Positions 6,657 through 12,769 are shown, numbered from the stretch's first letter. The stretch is DNA of 13,414 bases from a bacterium (GCA_021817025.1 JAKAWF010000075.1:1-13414), one strand, 5' to 3'. Program-made: numbers and translations. Notes: a model not told the origin generated them from the letters alone.

Positions 6657-8045
6657 GTGGCTCGGGTACTGATCATCGCCAACGACGTGGTGGCGACTCG
6701 GATGGCGGGCCCTGGCATTCGCTGTTTCGAGCTGGGGCGGGAACTCGTCAAGGCGGGCCACCAGGTAACCCTGGTCGGGGTGGGGGCCAGCGACCTGGCC
6801 AGTGAGTCTCTCCTGATCGTGCCCCGGCTCAGCCATTCCGATCTAGACGAGCTCGCCCGCCGGCAGGATGCCATCCTCCTGGAGGGCATCGCCCTGGTCC
6901 GCTATCCCTCCTTGCGGAGCGTGCCGGTGCCCCTGATCGTGGACCTCTACGATCCCTTCCCCCTGGCGCTGCTGGAGCAGGAGGCGCATCGCCCGCCGCC
7001 CCAGCAGGAGCGAGAGAGCCGGGAGGTGCGCAAGGTGCTCCGGGAACTGCTGCGGGGCGGTGACTTCTTCCTGTGCGCCAGCGAGGTCCAGCGCGACCTC
7101 TGGACCGGGGCGCTGCTGGAGGCGGGCCGGATCACCCCCAGGACATGGGCTCAGGACAGTTCGCTACGCCAGCTCATCGACGTGGTCCCCTTCGGGCTTC
7201 CAGGGGTTGTCCCGGAGGGAGAGCGCGGCCAGCGGCAGCTCCCGGTGGGGAACCTGGCGCCGGACGACGTGGTGATGTTGTGGGGCGGGGGCATCTACAA
7301 CTGGTTCGACCCCCTCACCCTGATCCGAGCGGTGGGGCAGGCGGTGGCACAGGAGCCCCGGGTCAAGCTGATCTTCATGTCCACCGACCACCCCAACGCC
7401 GCCATCCCGGAGCGGATGTGGATGCCGGCGCGCGCCCGTCAACTCTCCGATGAGCTCGGGCTCACCGGCTCCCACGTCTTCTTCAACCACGAGTGGGTGG
7501 CCTACCGCGACCGTTCGCGCTGGCTGCTGGCCTCTGACTGTGGAGTCTCCACCCACTTCGACCACGCCGAGACCAGGTACGCGTTCCGCACCCGCATGCT
7601 CGACTACCTCTGGTGTGGTCTGCCGATCATCTGCACCGCCGGTGACCGCTTCGCTCAGCTGGTGGCGGAGCGCGAGCTGGGCTGGGTCGTGCCGGCGGAG
7701 GATGTGGACGCCCTGGCTCAGGCGATCCTGGCGATGGCGTCCGATCCCGCCCGGCGCCGGGTCATCTCCCAGCGGGTGACCGAGATCGCCCGGGACATGA
7801 CCTGGGAGCGGGTCTCCGCCCCGCTGCTCCGCTTTCTGGCCAGTCCGGCCCTGGCCGCCGACCAGCCCCGGCATGCGTGGATCCACCGCCGCCAGCCCAC
7901 GCGCCTCGAGATGCAGGCAGCGGAGGGGGCCCGGCTGCTGCGGCGGGCGGCCTACGAGCTGGGTCACCAGGGACCGGTGTCGACCAGCCGCAAGGTCGGG
8001 CGCTGGTGGCGGCAGAGGGGACGCAGGCCCCCAACTGGAGATTGA
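6657..8045 (+). CDS. GT4-like (group 1) glycosyltransferase
   Basis: This is a GT-B fold glycosyltransferase, cytosolic or membrane-peripheral, expected to use a nucleotide sugar in polysaccharide or glycolipid synthesis. The N-terminal domain opens with ARVLIIANDVVATRMAGPG and FELGRELVKAGHQVTLV, the usual glycine-rich acceptor-side loop and first helix. The C-terminal Rossmann domain begins around LWGGGIYNWFDP (about residue 205). The donor-binding region is GVSTHFDHAETRYAFRTRMLDYLWCGLPII, with an acidic residue at Glu305. LGWVVPAEDVDALAQAI follows. The last 60 residues are an arginine-rich extension that may contact membrane lipids. The 462-aa length is a little above the family norm because of that tail. 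GTG at 6657 is preferred since MARVLIIAND begins the first strand and AAGGTGA precedes it. It is convergent with the DUF4395 gene. The donor and acceptor are unknown. Confidence 0.85.
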   Translation: MARVLIIANDVVATRMAGPGIRCFELGRELVKAGHQVTLVGVGASDLASESLLIVPRLSHSDLDELARRQDAILLEGIALVRYPSLRSVPVPLIVDLYDPFPLALLEQEAHRPPPQQERESREVRKVLRELLRGGDFFLCASEVQRDLWTGALLEAGRITPRTWAQDSSLRQLIDVVPFGLPGVVPEGERGQRQLPVGNLAPDDVVMLWGGGIYNWFDPLTLIRAVGQAVAQEPRVKLIFMSTDHPNAAIPERMWMPARARQLSDELGLTGSHVFFNHEWVAYRDRSRWLLASDCGVSTHFDHAETRYAFRTRMLDYLWCGLPIICTAGDRFAQLVAERELGWVVPAEDVDALAQAILAMASDPARRRVISQRVTEIARDMTWERVSAPLLRFLASPALAADQPRHAWIHRRQPTRLEMQAAEGARLLRRAAYELGHQGPVSTSRKVGRWWRQRGRRPPTGD

Positions 8046-8094
8046 CTGGGTTTGCGGTCTGAGCGGGAGGCGGAGTACTCCCCGGACCCTCGAC

Positions 8095-8604
8095 TCAGCT
8101 CCGAGCCCGGAGCGCCTGGGCAGCGGCGCCGTTGATGTTGCCGCAGGCCTCGCAGATCTGAGGTGGGATCACTCCCAGCCGCATCAGCAGGCTGAACAGG
8201 CGGCACCCCAGACATAGCCCGAGGACCGACTCCAATGAGGCGGCGACGGCCAGCAGCCCGAGCAGGATGTAGGTGGCGAGGGAGAGGCCGAAGCCGAAGA
8301 ACGCCACCGAGGCGGCGACCGTGAGCACGGCGCCGATCCCCTGGGCGAAGCGCTTGGGAGGACCCGGGACCAGCTTGGGCTGGCGCGCCAGCCGGGGTGC
8401 CAGCACCCGTGTCGCCAGCTGTCCCAGGGGGCTCAGAGTGGGCCCGGCAGCCACCCGGGCCAGGAACCCGTAGGCCAGCACCGCGCAGAGCCACGGCTGC
8501 TGCGCGACGATTGCCACCAGCGCGATCGCGGTCACGCCGCCGGCCACCCAGCGGCTGGCCACCTCGTTGACCGGGTTGGGAAAGCTGAGCAGTGCGCGGG
8601 ACAC
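8095..8604 (-). CDS. DUF4395 membrane protein with two CxxC pairs
   Basis: This 169-aa integral membrane protein matches the DUF4395 pattern as I know it: FPNPVNE near the N-terminus, a pair of helices (about 22-53), the PPKRFAQGIGA segment (82-92), then two more helices (about 88-127) leading into GLCLGCRLFSLL. The conserved CxxC is Cys131/Cys134, and an additional C-terminal pair, Cys151/Cys154 (ICEAC), lies in the soluble tail. The function of the family is not established; members are often found near thioredoxin-fold or rhodanese genes, so a membrane redox role is a reasonable guess. The GTG at 8604 is supported by AGAGAGG about 6 nt upstream on the minus strand. It follows the DsbA-like gene by 74 bp on the same strand and may share its transcript. 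Confidence 0.85.
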   Translation of the reverse strand: MSRALLSFPNPVNEVASRWVAGGVTAIALVAIVAQQPWLCAVLAYGFLARVAAGPTLSPLGQLATRVLAPRLARQPKLVPGPPKRFAQGIGAVLTVAASVAFFGFGLSLATYILLGLLAVAASLESVLGLCLGCRLFSLLMRLGVIPPQICEACGNINGAAAQALRARS

Positions 8605-8678
8605 GGCAACCTCTCTTGGAGCCTTGATTCTGACGCCAGCTTAACCGCGGGGGGGCGCTCGGTGCGCGGCTGGCGACG

Positions 8679-9299
8679 TCAGAGCGACGAGGCCAGCTGC
8701 GGGGGGTGCCCCTCGCGATCCCGCTTCAGCTCGAACAGGTAGCCGCGGCGGATCATCCGCACCACGTCGGTGAGCAGTTCCCGGGCCTCCTGGTCGGGGG
8801 GCACCTCGGTGATGACCGGCCCGAACGCGCCCGGACCCTCGCCGCCGTCCAGGATGAGGGTGGGCACTCCGAAGGCCTGGCAGCCGGCGACCGCCGCCTC
8901 GTGCTCGGCCAGCACCGCCTGCCACAACGAGCGGTCCGCCAGGGCGCTCTCCCGCAGTTGCGGGTCCATGCCGGCGCGGGCCATGGCGGTCTCGATGGTG
9001 GCGGGCTCGGCGATCGAGCCGCCGTCGACGTGAATCCCCCGTCCCAGTTCGGTGTAGAGCGCGGCGACCAGATCGTTGCCACCCTGGCGGCGGGCCAGGC
9101 TCAACATCTGCAGGGCCTCCCCGCTGTACCAGAAGGGCCCTTCGGCAGGGTTCTGGCCGGGCTCGAGGTTCACGATTCCCAGTGCGAAGAGACGCCACTC
9201 GACCTCGACTTCACCCAGCTCTTGCAGGCGCATCATCCAGCGCGAGGTGAGCCAGGCCCAGGGGCAGATCGGGTCGAAGTGAAAAGTAATGCGCTCCAT
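8679..9299 (-). CDS. DsbA-family oxidoreductase, Rv2466c (mycothiol-dependent nitroreductase)-like
   Basis: This is a cytosolic thioredoxin-fold protein of the DsbA/FrnE group with an inserted helical domain. Near the N-terminus is FDPICPWAW, so the active-site motif is Cys12-Pro-Trp-Ala15. The cis-proline loop is FGVPT (Pro146), and EGPFWYSGEAL and the helical middle resemble Mycobacterium Rv2466c. From memory, Rv2466c has CPWC and uses mycothiol; this protein lacks the resolving cysteine and so would have to work by a monothiol mechanism with a low-molecular-weight thiol. That step is inference. I chose the ATG at 9299 (206 aa) over a longer frame starting at 9350, because TTGGAGGCGAT gives a strong ribosome binding site directly before it and the extra 17 residues are not family-like. 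The gene precedes the DUF4395 gene on the same strand. 2-hydroxychromene-2-carboxylate isomerase is a less likely alternative. Confidence 0.82.
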   Translation of the reverse strand: MERITFHFDPICPWAWLTSRWMMRLQELGEVEVEWRLFALGIVNLEPGQNPAEGPFWYSGEALQMLSLARRQGGNDLVAALYTELGRGIHVDGGSIAEPATIETAMARAGMDPQLRESALADRSLWQAVLAEHEAAVAGCQAFGVPTLILDGGEGPGAFGPVITEVPPDQEARELLTDVVRMIRRGYLFELKRDREGHPPQLASSL

Positions 9300-9302
9300 A
9301 TC

Positions 9303-9342
9303 GCCTCCAATTGCTGATGGGTACCGGAGGCTGTGCCCTCCG
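9303..9342 (-). promoter_or_regulatory. Leader with two mutually exclusive hairpins over the ribosome binding site
   Basis: On the minus strand CGGAGG (9342-9337) can pair with CCTCCG (9330-9325). The same middle arm, read as GCCTCC (9331-9326), can instead pair with GGAGGC (9308-9303), which is the ribosome binding site of the DsbA-like gene. The two pairings exclude each other, so the second would hide the site and the first would free it. The stems are only 6 bp, and in GC-rich DNA such matches can occur by chance. Confidence 0.3.
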
Positions 9343-9606
9343 CGACGCACACCCGGAAGACTCGCGGTCCGGCGCCCCTCAAGTATGCCGACCCCAGTCA
9401 GGTCCGGGAACCTGATTGCGGCCGGGCGCCGCCGGCCGGCCGCGACCGGCCGGTGCCGGCCCTGGTCCGCACCACACCGACTGATCCGTCCGACCCGGGA
9501 GCCGACGCGAGAGAGGACCCGGGCGGGGGTCGAAGGGACGTGTCGGGTTGTCCTTTCTCACTCCGTGGCCCCGGAGCACCAGGTGACCTGGGCCCAGGGC
9601 TCAGTC

Positions 9607-9674
9607 CAGACCAGTGGACATGTGGGGTCAGGCGGCGGCCTCGGAATGGTGCACCGCGACCTGGTGGGTGACGG
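9607..9674 (+). repeat. Direct repeat copy 1 (about 68 bp)
   Basis: It begins CAGACCAGTGGACATG and ends near GGTGACGG. It matches a second copy that starts 145 bp downstream. The best-conserved core is TCGGAATGGTGCACCGCGACC, differing by one base between copies and containing the 8-bp palindrome GGTGCACC. In one reading frame the copies translate to the shared peptide SEWCTAT, and several of the differences are third-position changes. Confidence 0.6.
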
Positions 9675-9751
9675 GTGGAGCAGTGCCGGGGAAGGTGGCG
9701 CCCAGCTGGCTCAGGTCAGCGCAGAGACCCTGCAGGGCACGCCGGCGGATG

Positions 9752-9820
9752 CAGACCATTGGACATGCAGGGGCAAGGAGCGCGCTCGGAGTGGTGCACC
9801 GCGACCGGCTTCGGTGACGG
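9752..9820 (+). repeat. Direct repeat copy 2 (about 69 bp)
   Basis: It begins CAGACCATTGGACATG and ends TTCGGTGACGG. It is the partner of the copy at 9607-9674. The 145-bp offset is not a multiple of three, so the two copies are in different frames relative to each other. This argues against an intact tandem-repeat protein and for a duplicated, decayed sequence or a non-coding element. Confidence 0.6.
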
Positions 9821-9919
9821 CAACCCCACCCGTGCGGCTGTGGGAATCGGTTGAGGATGAGGCTGTCCAGGCCACTGGCGGCATCGCGGATTCGCTCCGG
9901 CCCCGTTCGCAGGACCGGT

Positions 9920-10336
9920 TCAGGTCTCGGGCGCGGAGGTTGAGACACCTCGCTCCTCGAAGTCGGCCACCGTCACGATCCGGACCTGGCCGTAGTTGGC
10001 AAGGGTAAGCAGGTCGGCGTCTCCGGTGACCAGGGCGCTGGCGTGACCCGCCGAGGCTATGGCCAGGATCTCATCGTCATCGGGGTCACGGCAGAGGCGC
10101 GGCACCCCGGCTGGTGAGACAACCTCGCCCAACGCCTCGAGTTCACCGCAAGCTGCACGAGCGCGGTCTGCACTCCAGCCGCACACCTCGACGAGGACGA
10201 CCTCCAGCTCGCTGAGGATGGCGCTCGCGATGATGAGGCGATGCTCACCCCGCAACACCGTCTCGAGGAGCCGGCGCGGCCGTCCACCGAAGTGGAGGGC
10301 GGAGACGAGGACGTTGGTGTCGAGGACTACGCGCAC
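9920..10336 (-). CDS. PIN-domain toxin (VapC-like, putative toxin-antitoxin family)
   Basis: This is a PIN-fold ribonuclease, expected to cut RNA when not held by its partner antitoxin. The 138-aa protein is full length. The first strand carries Asp6 in VVLDTNVLVSA, Glu43 follows in ILSELEVVL, and the later acidic residues are in DPDDDEILAIA (Asp88) and ALVTGDADLL (Asp106, Asp108), so all metal-binding positions look intact. The DTNVLVSAL start and the DPDDDEILA pattern fit the PIN_3 (COG1569-like) group better than classical VapC. The start is GTG at 10336, abutting the antitoxin stop (TGA then GTG with no gap), which implies translational coupling and shared expression. The target RNA cannot be predicted. 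Confidence 0.88.
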   Translation of the reverse strand: MRVVLDTNVLVSALHFGGRPRRLLETVLRGEHRLIIASAILSELEVVLVEVCGWSADRARAACGELEALGEVVSPAGVPRLCRDPDDDEILAIASAGHASALVTGDADLLTLANYGQVRIVTVADFEERGVSTSAPET

Positions 10337-10594
10337 TCAGCGGGGTGCTGAGTGACCAGACCGGCGGCGCCGTTTCACTGTGCTGGCGAGCTGCTCGTCG
10401 GTGAGGTGGTCGGCGGACGCGCGGGCCTCGCCGTAGGCGAAGATCTGGTCCCAGCGGCGGCGCCGCTCCGCGTACTGGCGGAAGGCCTCCCGGAACAGCT
10501 CGCTGCGGGTGCGGCCCTCCTGCCGAGCCAGCCGATCGACCTCGTCGGCGAGCTCCGCCGGGAGCGAGATGGTCAGGGTGTCCGTGCTGCGCAC
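10337..10594 (-). CDS. Ribbon-helix-helix antitoxin
   Basis: This 85-aa DNA-binding antitoxin has an N-terminal ribbon-helix-helix: the strand DTLTISLP (about residues 5-12), then ELADEVDRLARQEG and RTRSELFREAFRQYAERR as the two helices. The C-terminal part (about 46-85) has WDQIFAYGEARASADHLTDEQL and a basic tail, expected to wrap the PIN toxin. The start is GTG at 10594, with no ribosome binding site but a TAATGT box ending exactly 6 nt before it, so a leaderless mRNA is likely. It is the first gene of the antitoxin-toxin pair. By family precedent it should dimerise and repress its own promoter through the near-palindrome at 10600-10618. Confidence 0.87.
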   Translation of the reverse strand: MRSTDTLTISLPAELADEVDRLARQEGRTRSELFREAFRQYAERRRRWDQIFAYGEARASADHLTDEQLASTVKRRRRSGHSAPR

Positions 10595-10599
10595 GAGGG

Positions 10600-10618
10600 C
10601 ACATTACCACTAAGTGTG
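10600..10618 (-). promoter_or_regulatory. Toxin-antitoxin promoter and candidate operator
   Basis: CACATTACCACTAAGTGTG has CACA and TGTG at its ends in inverted orientation and contains the inner odd palindrome CACTAAGTG (10608-10616). The minus-strand -10 candidate TAATGT (10606-10601) lies within it, 6 nt before the antitoxin GTG. Overlap of operator-like symmetry with the -10 box is what autorepression by a ribbon-helix-helix protein would need. Confidence 0.45.
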
Positions 10619-10710
10619 ACTAACGGCGAAGGCCGGTGCCGATCAGGAGAGCCAGAGTTCTCGCGGGTGTCCCCGGAGTGAGTGCAGCTCAGCCGCGAAC
10701 TCGCAGTCGG

Positions 10711-11010
10711 CGGGCGGAGCGCTGGCAACCAGCACCCCGAGCTGGGCCTGCTCCGCCCCGGCCAAGTTCATCTCGCTGGCCGAGGAGACCGGGGCTGGGT
10801 ACTCGATGAAGCCCGCCGGGCCCTGGCCGGGTGGGTGGCGGCCGATCCGGCCGCATCCGAGCTGAGCGTCTCCATCAACCTCTCGGTCGCGCTGCCGCTG
10901 GAGCCCGGGTGGGTGCCGCTGTGGTGGAGATCACCGCCAACTGCGGCCTCCACCCAGAGTATTCAGCAGTTCAGATCTGGGCGACTGAGTTCGGTATCAG
11001 GTTGCATCCC
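10711..11010 (+). pseudogene. Decayed EAL-domain fragment (c-di-GMP phosphodiesterase remnant)
   Basis: Successive pieces of an EAL domain are readable in order but in changing frames: RAERWQ (from 10711), QHPELGLLRP (from 10730), PAKFISLAEETG (10758-10793), then WVLDEARRALAGWVAADP followed by AASELSVSINLS (to 10885), then VVEITANCG (from 10921) and EFGIRL (to about 11005). These correspond to the familiar RWQHPELGLL, PAEFIPLAEETG, WVLxEAxxQLAxW, SVNLS and LEITE blocks of EAL proteins. At least four frame changes are needed, and about 20 codons are missing between NLS and EIT. The upstream EAL signature and downstream DDFG are not found, so it cannot be active. It appears to be a relic of a signalling gene otherwise lost from this spot. 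Confidence 0.75.
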
Positions 11011-11214
11011 AACCTGCGTCCGGGTAAACGACTTGCCCGGCCGCAACCCGAGCCGCCACCTCAGCGGGCTGCACCTGCTCGCCTCTGGCAGCGGGGACTG
11101 ACCTCCGGCCCGGGAATGGCGGTTGGCCCCCTCCTGGGCGCTTCCCCTGCCTGGCCGGTGTCTCTTGAGATCAGGAAACTGGTGAGCCGCCGGTAACGGC
11201 AAGAGGGATATCCA

Positions 11215-11393
11215 TCCGAGGCGACCCCGGGAGCGCGCACGCGGTCGCGGAACTCGCTGAAGACAGCGTCGACCGCGGGGTAGGCGCTTGCCAGCAGGTG
11301 CCGCCGCTTTGGATCTGCGAAGTCTGCGACCGCCGGATCCCGCTCTGGCGCTTCATGACTGAGCGGTAGTGGCCTGGGGTCCCGATTGCTCAC
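11215..11393 (-). pseudogene. Possible N-terminal remnant of a beta-lactamase-family serine hydrolase
   Basis: Reading from a GTG at 11393 on the minus strand, the segment ADPKRRHLLASAYPAVDAVF followed by SEFRDRVRAPGVA resembles the N-terminus of class C beta-lactamase-like serine hydrolases (typically an alanine-rich helix, then a VPGxAxGV strand). After APGVA the resemblance stops; no SxxK catalytic motif or continuation is seen, and the frame ends at 11061 in unrelated sequence. The match is short and judged from memory of the family, so a chance similarity or a small unknown protein is possible. Confidence 0.3.
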
Positions 11394-11611
11394 GGCCGGA
11401 AAGCTATCAGGTCGGGCGGGCGGTCACCCTCGGTGCGCGCCGCTGAGGGAGCGGGGGAGACCGAGTCCTGGCTCAGCGCTGCCCTGGAAGCCGGGCACGG
11501 TGGCGTCCGCTGGTGCCCGGAAGGGTTCTCCGGCCCGGCTCGTGGCCTTCGCGGTCCGCCGCACCGGAGCTGACCCCAGATGTAGGCGACGCATCCGGTG
11601 GCAGGGGGCGC

Positions 11612-11643
11612 ATCGTATCTGATAAACTAACGATCGTGCGATC
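11612..11643 (+). promoter_or_regulatory. Promoter and inverted-repeat operator of the sulfur operon
   Basis: TAAACT (11623-11628) is a -10 candidate 7 nt before the GTG at 11636. It is framed by ATCGT (11612-11616) and ACGAT (11630-11634), an inverted repeat with a 13-bp spacer. An overlapping second inverted repeat, GATCG-TG-CGATC (11632-11643), covers the start codon. ArsR-family repressors typically bind AT-containing inverted repeats overlapping the promoter, so this is a good candidate for autoregulation. The stretch is conspicuously more AT-rich than its surroundings. Confidence 0.5.
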
Positions 11644-12337
11644 AATGTTGGAACGTAGCAGGGGTCCTTCCGATCTGGAGAGGTCTCTCAATGAGCAGTT
11701 CGCCCGGGTCGCCAAGGCGCTCGCCAGTCCCGCGCGGGTGGCGCTGGTCGATGTGCTCTGCCAGGGAGAGCGGAGCGTCGAGGCGCTCTCCCTGGCCGCC
11801 GGGATCAGCATGAAGAACACCTCTGCCCAGTTGCGGGAGCTCCGCCTGGTCGGCTTGGTGGAGGCCCGCCGCGAGGGGACACGCGTCTACTACCGCGTGG
11901 CCGAGGAGGCTGTGTGCGTCTTCTTCGGCGAGCTGCGCCACCTGGCCCGGCGTCGTCTGGCGGAGGTCGACCGCCTGGTGCGGGACCACCTCGAGCTGTC
12001 AGGCGACCTGGAGCCGGTGCGGCGCGCGCAGCTGCTCGACCGGGTGGCGCGGGGCGAGGTGGTCGTGTTCGACGTGCGGCCTCGCGAGGAGTACGAGGCC
12101 GGCCACATCCCAGGTGCCCGCTCGGTGCCGCTGGACGAGCTCGACTCCTGCCTGGCCGGCCCCCTGGGCGACGTGGAGATCGTCGCGTACTGCCGAGGCC
12201 CGTACTGCGTGCTCGCTCCCCGGGCGGTCAATTCGTGCCGGGCGAGGGGGCTGCGCGCCCGGCGCCTCGAGGATGGCTTCCCCGAGTGGCGCTTGGCCGG
12301 GTTGCCGGTGGCCCTGGGAGCGGAGGAGGCCGCGTGA
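11636..12337 (+). CDS. ArsR-type regulator fused to a rhodanese domain
   Basis: The 233-aa protein joins a winged-helix ArsR domain (about residues 15-100) to a rhodanese domain (about 125-227). In the regulator half, LASPARVALVDVLCQGERSV and GISMKNTSAQLRELRLVGLV mark the helix-turn-helix, and EGTRVYYRV is the wing. Cys42 (helix after the dimer interface) and Cys94 (in EAVCVFFGEL) lie where SqrR/BigR-type repressors have the two cysteines that form a polysulfide bridge. In the rhodanese half, VFDVRPREEYEAGHIPGA is followed by the active-site loop CRGPYC, with nucleophile Cys186 able to carry a persulfide. So the protein could both move sulfane sulfur and sense it. I chose GTG at 11636 because TAAACT lies 7 nt before it; ATG at 11645 is an alternative, and a longer frame from 11513 is not family-like. 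Its stop overlaps the next gene by 4 bp. Confidence 0.9.
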   Translation: MRSMLERSRGPSDLERSLNEQFARVAKALASPARVALVDVLCQGERSVEALSLAAGISMKNTSAQLRELRLVGLVEARREGTRVYYRVAEEAVCVFFGELRHLARRRLAEVDRLVRDHLELSGDLEPVRRAQLLDRVARGEVVVFDVRPREEYEAGHIPGARSVPLDELDSCLAGPLGDVEIVAYCRGPYCVLAPRAVNSCRARGLRARRLEDGFPEWRLAGLPVALGAEEAA

Positions 12338-12687
12338 CCAAGGTCCTGGTGATCCTGAACGACCCCGCCTACGGCACCGAGCGTTCCTACAACGGTCTGC
12401 GCCTGGCCGGGGCGCTGGCGCGGCGCGACGGGGTCGAGGTTCGGGTCTTCCTGTTTGGCGACGCGGTGGGTTGCGCGGTCGCCAACCAGAAGGTGCCCGA
12501 TGGCTACTACCACCTCGACCGCATGGTGACCGCCGTGACCAATCACGGCGGGGAGGTCGGCTGCTGCGGCACCTGCATGGATGCACGCGCCGTGGGGGAG
12601 GGCACGCTCGTCGAGGGGGCCCGGCGCGCGACCCTTGACCAGGCGGCGGAGTGGACGCTCTGGGCCGACCGGGTCGTGAGCTTTTGA
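12334..12687 (+). CDS. DsrE-family sulfur-relay protein
   Basis: This is a small (117 aa) cytosolic protein of the DsrE/DsrF-like fold, a family that binds and passes on protein-bound persulfide. The N-terminal strand and loop KVLVILNDPAYGTERSYNGLRLA are typical of the family. FLFGDAVGCAV places Cys47 in the middle strand region, and GEVGCCGTCMDARAV (Cys77, Cys78, Cys81) is the cysteine cluster expected to hold sulfur. The start is GTG at 12334, inside a GTGA overlap with the regulator stop, preceded by GGAGGAGG about 4 nt upstream, so it should be translated with the regulator. It lies between a rhodanese and an SQR-like flavoprotein, which fits a sulfur carrier between them. Its exact donor and acceptor are inferred. 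Confidence 0.88.
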   Translation: MTKVLVILNDPAYGTERSYNGLRLAGALARRDGVEVRVFLFGDAVGCAVANQKVPDGYYHLDRMVTAVTNHGGEVGCCGTCMDARAVGEGTLVEGARRATLDQAAEWTLWADRVVSF

Positions 12688-12769
12688 GGACCCAGGGCGC
12701 CAACCGCACCGCCGCAGTGATGGTCCCCCCATCCGGCCCAGTTCGGCGGTCGTCGAGGGGGCTGCTGCC

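Larger units (their letters stand above)
9343..9919. other. Non-coding stretch with direct repeat and hairpin
   Basis: No gene can be supported on either strand; the open frames are low-complexity arginine/proline/glycine translations. It contains a GC-only hairpin, with CCGGCCGG at 9432-9439 and again at 9446-9453 (self-complementary arms, 6-nt loop), and a diverged 68-bp direct repeat described separately. The antitoxin-toxin operon reads into this stretch from the right, and nothing like a T-rich terminator is present. It is probably degraded former coding DNA. Confidence 0.5.

Noticed and set aside
8072..8081. GGAGTACTCC palindrome between the convergent glycosyltransferase and DUF4395 genes as a terminator
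   Set aside because: The arms are only 5 bp with no loop and no T-tract; too short to call.
9299..9350. Upstream start extending the DsbA-like protein by 17 residues
   Set aside because: The extension has no ribosome binding site support, whereas GGAGG directly precedes the ATG at 9299, which begins the first thioredoxin strand.
9289..10008. A plus-strand open frame containing HRDL, resembling the HRDLKP motif of protein kinases
   Set aside because: The surrounding residues do not fit a kinase, the motif comes from the direct-repeat core, and the frame runs over the toxin gene in antisense.
11513..11635. N-terminal extension of the ArsR-rhodanese protein from an ATG at 11513
   Set aside because: It would read through the likely promoter and inverted repeat, and the extra residues are not like the family.
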